Origin: CAZMSD01 sp964568855
GTDB taxonomy: Bacteria; CAIWAD01
Direction: 5' to 3'
Assembly (NCBI GenBank): GCA_964568855.1
Contig: CAZMSD010000007.1
Coordinates: 1-64,000, forward strand
Length of the DNA: 64,000 nucleotides
A program made the position numbers and the translations under genes. Shown here piece by piece: positions 1 through 8,400 of this stretch (within the stretch, counting starts at the first letter, position 1; each line of letters opens with the position of its first letter). The notes beneath the pieces were generated by a model. The model had not been told where the DNA came from, did not search any database, and was given only the letters and a program-made list of their open reading frames with translations.

Positions 1-17
1 TCCATGACTCCAGTTTC

Positions 18-503
18 TCACAATTTGGAGTCTCCGGCAAACCCGGGGCGGTTCAAGGCTTCCACCGTACTGCTGTTCGCCGTCACGTAACCCTGGTTAT
101 AGGCCCACTGAACCGCTTCCATGTATTGCTGGTTCGTCACTTCATACATTCCCAAGAAGAAATCGTTGGTCAGTGTAACTTCATGTTCTGGTTCAGCACA
201 TCCACTTAGGCCCATGGTGAATGTACCCGCAGGAACATGAATGCATGCGGGAGGTGTTACCACAGTATCCTCGGCCACAACATAGAAGTACTGGTATCCT
301 TGAACCCTTGCCAGAAGGTCTCCTTCCCCGTATGGTTCTGTCAGACCATAGATCTTGTACAGTTCTGCACCAGGCACGGCAGACCAGGACAAGGTCACAT
401 GAATTGAGTCTCCGATCCTTTCCGCTTGAATGTTTGCTTCCGGGGCGTCCAGGGCATACACCAGTGACGGCGTGAACAGAATCAGTAGAAATAACTTCTT
501 CAT
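18..503 (-). CDS. secreted FGE-sulfatase-like protein, truncated
   Basis: The protein starts with a signal peptide (MKKLFLLILFTPSLVYA). A fibronectin-III-like stretch follows (V-T-L-S-W-x-A-V-P-G-A-x-x-Y-K-I-Y). After it comes the beginning of a formylglycine-generating-enzyme/SUMF1-like domain (VPAGTFTMG, then EVTLTNDFFLGMYEVTNQQY). I chose the ATG at 503 because GAGGAGG lies just upstream and it begins the signal peptide; the frame runs open further upstream. The stop at 18-20 cuts the domain after only about 60 residues, whereas the family usually has 200 or more. Either the gene is broken by a frameshift or nonsense change, or it is a remnant. The window edge 17 bases away prevents a decision. 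By family, such domains are used in secreted proteins of this kind of bacterium and need not modify sulfatases. Confidence 0.7.
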   Translation of the reverse strand: MKKLFLLILFTPSLVYALDAPEANIQAERIGDSIHVTLSWSAVPGAELYKIYGLTEPYGEGDLLARVQGYQYFYVVAEDTVVTPPACIHVPAGTFTMGLSGCAEPEHEVTLTNDFFLGMYEVTNQQYMEAVQWAYNQGYVTANSSTVEALNRPGFAGDSKL

Positions 504-765
504 TTCGTCCTCCTCTAGCTGTTTGATATGCTGCAGCACAGGGCGCATTCGCACCAGATTGCTTGAACGATCGCTTCTACTTCGTGAATGAGAGTCTGGT
601 GCTTTACTGTGTTACACTGCGTCCGCATATACGGATCACATACGAACGTACTGAATGACGCAAATTTCAGTTACAAACGGAAGAGTGGTTTTATCGATTC
701 AAAATGAACCGCCAACTCTAAGTGCAAAACCTTCCGGGAACTTGATTATGAACAGGAGTTCAGCT
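504..765. other. intergenic stretch without a gene
   Basis: I see no coding signal here. It is AT-richer than its surroundings and contains one variant (GTGTTAC at 610) of the dispersed heptamer described below. It presumably carries the promoter of the leftward gene that starts at 503, but I could not pick a convincing -35/-10 pair. Confidence 0.5.
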
Positions 766-984
766 CTATTCCTCCCCGCGAAACCGGTAACCCACACCGC
801 GCACGATCTCCAGCAGCGCGCCCTCCTCGCCCAGCTTGCGTCGCAGCACCGCCTGGATCCTGGCCAGCAGCACCCTGGGACTGAAGGGCTTGGTAACGTA
901 GTCGTCGGCGCCCAGGTTCAGTCCGGTGACGATGTCGCTCTCCTCGCCGCGGGCCGTGAGCATCACGATGGGCAACTCCAGCGT
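766..984 (-). pseudogene. remnant of an OmpR/PhoB-type response regulator
   Basis: The frame encodes the end of a receiver domain: LPIVMLTARGEESD, then GLNLGADDYVTKPF with the conserved Lys, then VLLARIQAVLRR. It then jumps directly to the last strand of a winged-helix DNA-binding domain (EIVRGVGYRF). The phospho-acceptor half of the receiver and most of the winged helix are missing. The gene has therefore suffered an N-terminal loss and an internal deletion of roughly 80 codons. No histidine kinase gene is nearby. I infer a non-functional relic; the homologous part ends near 984, and codons upstream in the frame look random. Confidence 0.75.
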
Positions 985-1214
985 GTCCGGCCGGGACCGC
1001 AGGCGCCGGTCATGGTGCACTCCCCGTGTTCATCTCCGGGACGGAGCCGCGGCGACTTTTACCACGCACAGCGGTGAACTTCACTGCCGCTTGTCAGGAT
1101 CACGTTAATGTATCGATGGTCCGTCGTTTCGATGCGCGTTCGCATCTCGGCGCAGGCGGTAAATTCCGCACTCCGGCATTGACCGGTCTCCGCGGAACGG
1201 GCTACCTTGAAGGC

Positions 1215-1913
1215 ATGAGCGAGCCGATGGAAGAACGCAGCCTGTTCCGCCTGGAAGACCTGGAGCTCGTGCGCGGCGGGCGCCGCATCCTGGGTCCGGG
1301 CAGCCATGCCTTCGAGGCCGGTCTGAGCCATGCGGTGCGGGGTGCTTCCGGCAGCGGAAAGACCTCGCTGTTGCGCCTGCTCTGCGGCTTGGTCCGCCCT
1401 GACGCCGGTGTCGTGTATTACAAGGACAGCAAGCTGTTCCACGAGCCCTTGCACGGGCACCGCCGGCGGGTGGCCTGTGTGCCCCAGGAGCCTCTCCTGC
1501 CGGGAGAGGATGTCCGCGAGGCGCTCAACCTGGCCCGCCGGCTGCAGGGCCTGGGGGAGGCGGACGACGAGCGCCTGGCGGCCGAGTTGGCGGCGCTGGG
1601 CTTCGCGGGGAAAGTCCTCGACCAGGAACCCACGGATCTTTCCGGCGGAGAGAAACAACGCCTGGCCGTCATCCGCGCCCTGCTCTGCGATCCGGAAGTA
1701 CTGCTGCTGGACGAACCTACCTCCGCCCTGGACGAGTGGTCGATCGAGCGACTCCTGACGCGCCTGCTGGCGGACGGCGGGGCGGGCACTCCGGAGCTGG
1801 TATCCGTGTCTCACGAAAAACGCTGGACCTCCGCCTGCGACGTTGTCTGGAAGCTTGAGAAGGGGTGGCTGCGCCTTTCATCCGCCGACGAGGAGCTGGG
1901 CCATGACGTCTGA
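1215..1913 (+). CDS. fetA: ABC transporter ATP-binding protein, FetA-like
   Basis: This 232-residue ATPase has Walker A GASGSGKT at residues 43-50, the signature LSGGEKQR near 142-149 and Walker B VLLLDEPTSALD at 162-173. It is short, as in the FetA/YbbL family. The next gene is a FetB/YbbM (UPF0014) permease whose start overlaps this stop by 11 bases, so the two form a translationally coupled pair. In E. coli FetAB is linked to iron export and oxidative stress resistance; the same role here is inference. The start at 1215 is preferred, but ATG at 1227 is also possible. Confidence 0.82.
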   Translation: MSEPMEERSLFRLEDLELVRGGRRILGPGSHAFEAGLSHAVRGASGSGKTSLLRLLCGLVRPDAGVVYYKDSKLFHEPLHGHRRRVACVPQEPLLPGEDVREALNLARRLQGLGEADDERLAAELAALGFAGKVLDQEPTDLSGGEKQRLAVIRALLCDPEVLLLDEPTSALDEWSIERLLTRLLADGGAGTPELVSVSHEKRWTSACDVVWKLEKGWLRLSSADEELGHDV

Positions 1914-2718
1914 GACCCCCCTGCAGACCACGCAGATGCTGCAGATAGCGCCCCTGGGCATGGCCATCGCCTTCCTGCTGCTGCTGGTGCCGCTGTTCAT
2001 CTTCCTCAAGACCGGGGTGCGGCTGAAAAAACAGCTTGGCGTGGCGGCGTTGCGCATGTGCATGCAGCTCGCCATGCTGGGACTGGTGCTGGAATTCCTT
2101 TTCGACATCAACCACTGGGCGCTCAACACGGGCTGGCTGCTGGTGATGCTGGCCGCGGCGGCCCACTCGGTGCTGGCGCGCACGGGGGTCCGGCTGCCCG
2201 GGCTGTGGGGCTGGCTGCTGCTGGCCCTCAGCGTCGCGGCGGTGTCGGTGCTGGTGTTCTGCCTGCTGCTGGTGGTGCGACCCGCGCCGCTGCACGACGC
2301 CCAGTACATGATACCGCTGGGCGGCATGATCCTGGGCAACTCGATGAACAGCACCACCCTGGCCCTGGAGCGCTTCCACAGCGGGCTGAGTTCGCCCGAC
2401 GGACGCCGCCGGCTCGAGACCTGGCTCTGCATGGGCGCCAGCCCGGAACAGGCCCGGCAGCCCTTCCTGCGGGAGGCCCTGCGGGCGGCCCTGCTGCCCA
2501 CGCTCAACGCGGTGGCCACGCTGGGCCTGGTGCACATTCCGGGCATGATGACCGGGCAGATCCTGGGCGGCAGCTCTCCCAGCGCGGCGCTGCTCTACCA
2601 GGCCATGATCATGTTCGCCATCCTGTCCTCGGCGGCGCTGAGCTCGATCCTGACGATCCACTTCACCGGCAGGATCTGCATGGACCAGCACGGACTGCTG
2701 CGGGAACGTACTGCGTGA
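1903..2718 (+). CDS. fetB: FetB/YbbM-family (UPF0014) permease
   Basis: This 271-residue polytopic membrane protein has a leading hydrophobic segment (MAIAFLLLLVPLFIFL) and about seven in total. Family hallmarks are I-P-L-G-G-M-I-L-G-N-S-M-N, the cytoplasmic loop L-C-M-G-A-S-P-E-Q-A, and IPGMMTGQILGGSSP. It pairs with the ATPase encoded just upstream to form an inner-membrane exporter; iron export is the known role of the E. coli homologue. The ATG at 1903 overlaps the preceding stop. The TGA stop lies inside a GTGATAC heptamer at 2715-2721. Confidence 0.85.
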   Translation: MTSETPLQTTQMLQIAPLGMAIAFLLLLVPLFIFLKTGVRLKKQLGVAALRMCMQLAMLGLVLEFLFDINHWALNTGWLLVMLAAAAHSVLARTGVRLPGLWGWLLLALSVAAVSVLVFCLLLVVRPAPLHDAQYMIPLGGMILGNSMNSTTLALERFHSGLSSPDGRRRLETWLCMGASPEQARQPFLREALRAALLPTLNAVATLGLVHIPGMMTGQILGGSSPSAALLYQAMIMFAILSSAALSSILTIHFTGRICMDQHGLLRERTA

Positions 2719-2749
2719 TACATCGGATGTGTGACGTAATCCGAGGAGC

Positions 2750-3778
2750 GTGAAGACAGTGGAGCGATTCGCCCAAGCACTGGAATCGATCAGCGCCGAC
2801 CGGAAGCGCGGAGCGGCGCTGCTGGCAGATGAAACGCAGGCGGCGCTGGAAGAACTGGCCCTGGGCCTGAAGTGGGATCGTCCGGCGGAGGACCGTGCCC
2901 GGCTGCGGTCTGCGGTCGATGAGATCCGCCGCTGCCGGCCGGCCATGGCTTCCCCGGGGTGCCGGGCGAGGCGCTGGCTGGCCGAGGTCGAGCGCAAACT
3001 GGATGCGGCGCCGGGAACCGGGACGGCAGCGGATGAGCTGCGCCGGCGACTGAGCGATGTCTCGCGACGGATTGGGGAACAGCGGAACGCGGCGCTCAAG
3101 GGAATGGTGGACCACGCGCGGGAACTGCTGGCGGGAAGCCGGCGCCTACTCACCTTCAGCCGGTCATCCACCGTGGAGCGCCTGCTGCGGGAAGCACTCC
3201 CGCCGGAAGCGGAGGTGGCGATCTGCGAATCGCGGCCGGCGATGGAGGGGCGAGAGCTGGCGGCGGAACTGGCCGACCAGGGACGATCCGTCACGCTGAT
3301 CGGGGACGCCCAGGCGGGGATCTTCCTGCAGGATGCGGATTTCCTGCTGCTGGGCTGCGACGCCGTGATACGCGGAACGCAACAGGGCAGCCACGTGCAT
3401 TTTCCTCCGGGAATGGAGGAAGGGGGCCGAAGCCTTGCCCAGTTCGCGCCCCCGGATCTCTGGGTCGTCAACAAGGCCGGGTCGCTGGCCCTTTGCCTGC
3501 TGGCCAGGCATCACGGGGTTCCCGTTCACGTGGCCGCCGAAGCCTGCAAGTTCAGCGCCGATCCACTCTGCATCGAGGCGCTGCCCGAGGAGCACGATCC
3601 CGCGGAGATCTGGCCGGAACTGCCTCACCTTGCGGCAAATCCGGTCCTGGAAGCCTTTCCCGGCGGACTGGTAAGGGGCTACATCTCCGCGCGGGGTTTC
3701 CTGAGCAGGCGCGGTGCCGGAGAGCTTCTGGAAGAAGACGCCCGGGCCTTCGCGGCCTATCTGGAGAGCGGAAGCTGA
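2750..3778 (+). CDS. eIF2B alpha/beta/delta-like protein
   Basis: This 342-residue protein has a C-terminal Rossmann-like domain typical of the eIF2B/MtnA/ribose-1,5-bisphosphate isomerase superfamily. Visible motifs are TFSRSSTVERLL, CESRPAMEGRELA, LLLGCDAVIRG, VVNKAGSLALCLLARHHGVPVHV and AACKFS-like AEACKFS. The first 130 residues are charged and helical without a recognised domain. Translation starts at GTG 2750, with GAGGA just upstream. Family members isomerise phosphorylated sugars (MtnA in methionine salvage, ribose-1,5-bisphosphate isomerase in AMP metabolism) or act in translation in eukaryotes. Which applies cannot be said, and no methionine-salvage gene is adjacent. Confidence 0.7.
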   Translation: MKTVERFAQALESISADRKRGAALLADETQAALEELALGLKWDRPAEDRARLRSAVDEIRRCRPAMASPGCRARRWLAEVERKLDAAPGTGTAADELRRRLSDVSRRIGEQRNAALKGMVDHARELLAGSRRLLTFSRSSTVERLLREALPPEAEVAICESRPAMEGRELAAELADQGRSVTLIGDAQAGIFLQDADFLLLGCDAVIRGTQQGSHVHFPPGMEEGGRSLAQFAPPDLWVVNKAGSLALCLLARHHGVPVHVAAEACKFSADPLCIEALPEEHDPAEIWPELPHLAANPVLEAFPGGLVRGYISARGFLSRRGAGELLEEDARAFAAYLESGS

Positions 3779-3838
3779 GAGTCCCCGGTCGCAGAACGCC
3801 CATCCTGAACGGCGCAGTGAGGCCGTGTCCGAGCGGCC

Positions 3839-4219
3839 TTACTGCGTACGTGTCGAGGGTGTTGTTGGCTTTCTTGGTGTTCCTTGTCGCATGCGGTTCA
3901 CGAATACAATGAACCGGAATTCTTCACGCTGAAGCCAGTCGATGCCCGACTGAATGCGGTGCCACTGGCTATCAGACAGTTCGAGATCTTGAGGGTTCTT
4001 TGGGTGCATGAGGCAGTGGCGCTTATGAATGGCCTCTTGGGCGTTGACCCATTGGTCTGTTGAGAAGTCAGGCTGATGGCCAGTTTCAAACAGTCGATGG
4101 ACAAGCCGAAGGGCCAGCTTGATTCGGTCGATAGCCCCTTTGTCCCTTCTGCCCTGAATGAGTGTCTCCTCTGCTTTGGATACGGTGACTCCACCACATT
4201 CGGTCCTGAAACACCCGTT
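3839..4219 (-). pseudogene. HEPN-domain frame without a usable start codon
   Basis: An open frame of 126 codons ends with TAA at 3839-3841 and is bounded upstream by TGA at 4220-4222. It contains no ATG, GTG or TTG in its first half, so it is easily missed. Its product reads like a real protein: VSKAEETLIQGRRDKGAIDRIKLALRLVHRL, then AQEAIHKRHCLMHPKNP, then DLELSDSQW. The segment R-H-C-L-M-H (near 4003-4026) fits the R-x4-H active-site motif of HEPN ribonucleases, and the following H-P-K-N-P-Q-D-L-E-L-S-D resembles that seen after it in HEPN proteins. Either a frameshift near 4215 has separated it from the upstream frame (which has LVGLEMKRVFQDRM), or it is degraded. It lies 130 bp downstream of a toxin-antitoxin pair on the same strand. 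Confidence 0.5.
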
Positions 4220-4351
4220 TCATCTCCAAACCAACTAGGTGCACCTCACCTGCGAGATGCGAAGCGGACCGGCTGGTGAAGGCGCGTGTTACACCTGCAC
4301 TCAAAGTTGCTTGGGCTGAAGAACATATCGCATCGAAGCAATCTGTCGGTA

Positions 4352-4639
4352 CTAGGATGCACGGAGTTTTCTGAATTCCTCATCGAGCCGCTCAGCTAAG
4401 AATAGCTTCAGAAGACTCTGGTATGGGATATCTCGCTTGTTCGCAAGCAACTTCAGTTCAGCAAGCAGATGCTCTGGCAGTCGTAATGAAATCGTCTTGA
4501 GTGAGGGCTTCAACTTGGGAAGTATAACGCGCTGTGCCTTCTCCCATTCGATGTAGTCGGTCGAATCCTGGTCAGCCCAGAACTTGCGCTCAGCATCTTC
4601 GCTGCGATGCTTAGGGATCTTACTCTTCTGCTTTGTCAT
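4352..4639 (-). CDS. brnA: BrnA/CopG-type antitoxin
   Basis: This 95-residue protein has a charged N-terminus (IPKHRSEDAERKFWADQDSTDYIEW) and a C-terminal ribbon-helix-helix region (KTISLRLPEHLLAELKLLANKRDIPYQSLLKLFLAERL). This is the usual layout of antitoxins paired with BrnT/DUF497 toxins. The ATG at 4639 overlaps the toxin's last codons by 20 bases, so the two are translationally coupled, toxin first. The ribbon-helix-helix part is expected to bind the operator ahead of the toxin gene and the rest to neutralise the toxin (family knowledge). Confidence 0.85.
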   Translation of the reverse strand: MTKQKSKIPKHRSEDAERKFWADQDSTDYIEWEKAQRVILPKLKPSLKTISLRLPEHLLAELKLLANKRDIPYQSLLKLFLAERLDEEFRKLRAS

Positions 4640-4940
4640 CAGCGGCGTAGACCTTTCTCTCTTTGCGTGACATGTCACGAGCTGAAATCACGCGAATGAG
4701 ATCATCTCGAACCGTGAACACGAGGAATAATCCCCGGCCACCATCTGTCTGGCCCAGGACAAAGAACCGAGGTTCTCCCGTGGAATGCACAACATCTGGA
4801 ACCGCGATCAGTGGTCGGTTGAAAAACACTTGCTCGCATTCCATAGCCGACACACGATGCTTCTCCCAGTTCTTGAGGAGATTTCCTTCGTCCCATTGAA
4901 AGCCAACACAGGCTTCTATGAGGTCGTATGGATCAGCCAT
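4620..4940 (-). CDS. brnT: BrnT-family (DUF497) toxin
   Basis: This 106-residue protein matches the BrnT fold: FQWDEGNLLKNWEKHRVSAMECEQVFFNRPL, then EPRFFVLGQTDGGRGLFLVFTVR, then IRVISARDMSRKERKVY. BrnT is an RNase with a RelE-like fold that inhibits translation. I prefer ATG 4940 (MADPYDLIEA); a TTG at 4955 is the alternative in the same frame. Upstream is AT-rich sequence with TATATT-like boxes suitable for a self-regulated promoter. The toxin-first order and overlap with the antitoxin are typical of brnTA. The AT-rich composition suggests horizontal acquisition. Confidence 0.87.
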   Translation of the reverse strand: MADPYDLIEACVGFQWDEGNLLKNWEKHRVSAMECEQVFFNRPLIAVPDVVHSTGEPRFFVLGQTDGGRGLFLVFTVRDDLIRVISARDMSRKERKVYAADDKAEE

Positions 4941-5406
4941 CGGCGTATATGCCAAGAATATACTATTCGCTCGCTATATGCAAGTGTTTTCTATGTCGGT
5001 GTAACCTGCAACTGTCCACTTCGCGGCGATGGTGCGGTCGTGGGAGAATCGATTCTTCCACTCTCGATTCGGTGTCCCTGCCGCGGATGGCTGTTCCGGT
5101 ATGGATCTTGCACCATCACTTTGAGTTTAGGGCGATCCGGAACGTCCTGACCGTCCAAAGCGACACAATATTTTCGATGCTAGAATTGATCGCACGCTAT
5201 CATTAGTGATATGTATGGAGGATCACCGCTCAACTACAGCCATTTGCGGCCACAGGTGTTGATATTTGAACAGTCGATGGCGCGGACAGCGCCGCGCCAT
5301 CGAACCGCGCATGCAACCGGCGCGTCGCGATCCACCGGCTGCGTCAGCGGATAATACAGGGAAGAAAAACCTTACACGATCCATTGCAATAGAGGAGAGG
5401 AATCAC
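4941..5406. other. AT-richer intergenic stretch without a gene
   Basis: It separates the leftward brnTA pair from the rightward C25 gene. The short frames in it do not read like protein. It should contain the divergent promoters of both flanking units. The segment TATATTC around 4965 may be the -10 for brnT. A TTGATC (near 5187) with TATGTA 18 bases downstream is a weak candidate for the rightward gene. No repeat or RNA gene was recognised. Confidence 0.5.
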
Positions 5407-8400
5407 ATGAAAAAGCTGACATCGTTTGTCCTGCTGCCTTTGCTGACGGCCGGCCTCGTTCGCGCCGAATGGTTCGAGCTCGACCCGGCGGAAACCAGTA
5501 TCCGCCTGCTGCAGGACAGCCCCTCGGCGATTCGGCTCGAATGCACGGTGGACGGTTTTCAAACCTCGCCCGTGGATATCGACGGCGAGACGTATCACCG
5601 GGTCGCGCTTCCCGGCGGGGCCCTGCTGCTGAACGAAGGAGCTCCCGAACTGCCCATCCTGGCGGAGAGCGTGATCATCCCGGACGATCAGCGGATCCGG
5701 CTCAGGGTGCTGGACGGCGAATACACGGAATTCGACCTGGCCCCGGCGCCCTCCAAGGGCAACCTGCCGCGCACGGTGAACCCGGACGATGTTCCCTTCC
5801 GCTTCGGTCCGGAGTACTCGGGCGGCTTGTATCCCGAAGCGACCACCCGCTTGCGCGATCCCTACATCCTGCGCGACTACCGCGGGCTGGCCGTGGTCTT
5901 CCAGCCCTTCCAGTACGATCCCGGCCGGGGCGTTCTGCGGGTCTGGACCCGGATGGAGGTCGAACTCTACGCCGACGGCCCGGGACGGGTGAACGTGATC
6001 GAACGGTCGCATGCGCCGCAGAGCGTTTCGACCTCCTTCGCCGAACTCTATCGCAACCACTTCCTCAACTACGGCGAGAACCAGCGCTACACGCCCCTGG
6101 AGGAACAGGGCAACATGCTGGTGATCGCGGACGACGCCTACCTGGCCCAGGTGGCGGACTTCGTGGACTGGAAGCGCCAGCGCGGGATGGACATCGAGCT
6201 GGTGCCCCTCTCCGAAGTGGGAACCACCTACGGCGACGTGGACACCTACGTGGACGACTACTACAACCTCAACGGCTTGACTTTCCTGCTGCTGGTGGGC
6301 GATGACGACGACGTACCCACCTATCCGTATTCGAGTGACGCCTCGGATCCCAGCTACGCGCTGATCCTGGGCGGCGACAGCTATCCCGAGATCTTCGTCG
6401 GCCGTTTCTCGGCCAACAGCACGGCCGACGCGCAGACCCAGGCGGACCGCAGCGTCGACTACGAGAAGCTGCCGCAGGCCGGCGCCGACTGGTATCACAA
6501 GGGCTGCGGAGTCGCTTCCAACCAGGGCCCCGGGGACGACAACGAGTACGACAACGAGCACGTGGACAATATCCGGCTCGACCTGCTGGGCTACACCTAC
6601 AGCGAGGTGGACCAGCTCTACGACCCCGACGTGGAGGACTGGATGGTGTCCGACGCGCTGAACGACGGCCGCTCGATCGTCAACTACACCGGTCATGGCT
6701 CACAGTACTCGTGGGGCTCTTCAGCGTTCGACGTGAATGACATCGACAACCTGGTCAACGACCACATGCTGCCCTTCATCATCAGCGTGGCCTGCGTCAA
6801 CGGCGATTTCGACAACGGCATCACCTGCTTCGGCGAGGTCTGGATGCGCGCCACCAACGGCGCGGCACCCACCGGCGCCGTCGGCATCTACGCTTCATCG
6901 GTGAACCAGTCCTGGAATCCACCGATGGCGGCCCAGGACGAGAGCGTGGACCTGCTGGTGGCCGAAGAGAAGAACACCTTCGGCGGTCTGTGCTACAACG
7001 GTTCGATGCAGATGATGGACGAGTACGGCGCCGACGGCGAGTACATGTACAAGACCTGGCATATCTTCGGCGATCCCTCGCTGATGGTGCGCACGGACAC
7101 GCCCGCCGCGCTGAATACGTCCCACGCCGGGAGCATTCTCAGCACCGCCACGACGTTCAATGTCAATGCGCCGGGAATCCCGGACGTGCTGGTGACCCTG
7201 TATTACGACGGCACGGTCTACGGCTCGGCGCTGACCGACGCGGGGGGCACGGCCCTGGTGCCCGTGGCCGGACCGCTGCCGGTGGGCGAGGACCTGACGG
7301 TCACGGCCTTCAAGTACAACTGCCTGACCTCGCTGACCGCCGTGAGCGTGATTCCGCCCGAAGGTCCCTACGTGATCTACGATTCGCACGTGGTCGAGGA
7401 CGCCAACGGGCAGCTCAATCCAGGCGAGACCTGCGACATGACCATCACCGTCGAGAACGTGGGCGTCGAGAATGCCACGGAAGTGACCCTGACGCTCAGC
7501 ACGGCCGATCCCTACGTGACCGTGACGGACGGCGTCGAGTATTACGGCGACATTCCCGTGGGCGGCCAGGCAAGCGTATTCGGCGGGTTCCAGGTGGTCT
7601 GCGATACCGAACTACCCGACGGGCACGCCGTGAACTTCGACCTAGAGGCCAGCTCTCCCGGCGGCACCTGGAACTCCATGTTCACCGCGCTGGGATACGC
7701 TCCCGCGCTTGAGATCTCGCAGGTCCTGGTACTGGACGGCGACAACGGGCGCCTCGATCCCGGCGAAACCGCCGGTGTCCAGGTCATGCTGCACAACGCG
7801 GGCAGCGCCGACGCGCTCAACCTGAATGCCCTCTTGTCCAGTTCGGACCTGTACATCACGATCAACGTCTCCGAAGACGACCTGCCGCTGCTGGCCGCCG
7901 GCGCCGACGGTCCGCTGGATTTCGAGGTCAGCGTGGACCCGGGCGCTCCCCTGGGGCACCCGGTTGAGTTCGACCTGACGGTGAGCGGCGACAACTGCAG
8001 CCTGCACGAGTCCTTCGGATTGAACGTCGGCCTGACCGTGGAGGATTTCGAATCGGGCACCTTCGCCTCCTATCCCTGGGAAATGGCGGGCGACGCCGAC
8101 TGGATCATCGATACGGAGGCCTATGAAGGAACCTACTGTGCGAAGTCCGGCGAGATCGGCCACAGCGCCACCAGCCAGCTGATGCTGATCGCCGACGTGC
8201 TCAGCGCCGACCAGATCAGCTTCTTCTACCGCGTTTCCTCGGAGGCCAACTACGACTATCTGCGCTTCTACCTCGACGGCGGCCTTCTGGCAGAGTGGGC
8301 GGGCGAAATCGGCTGGACCGAGGCCAGCTTCCCGGTGAGTGCCGGGATCCATTCCTTCACCTGGTCCTACGAGAAGGACTACACGGTGGACGGCGGCGCC

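Noticed and set aside
3898..4197. Leftward ATG-initiated protein in this interval
   Set aside because: Its sequence looks random; the frame next to it, ending at 3839, reads as a HEPN protein.
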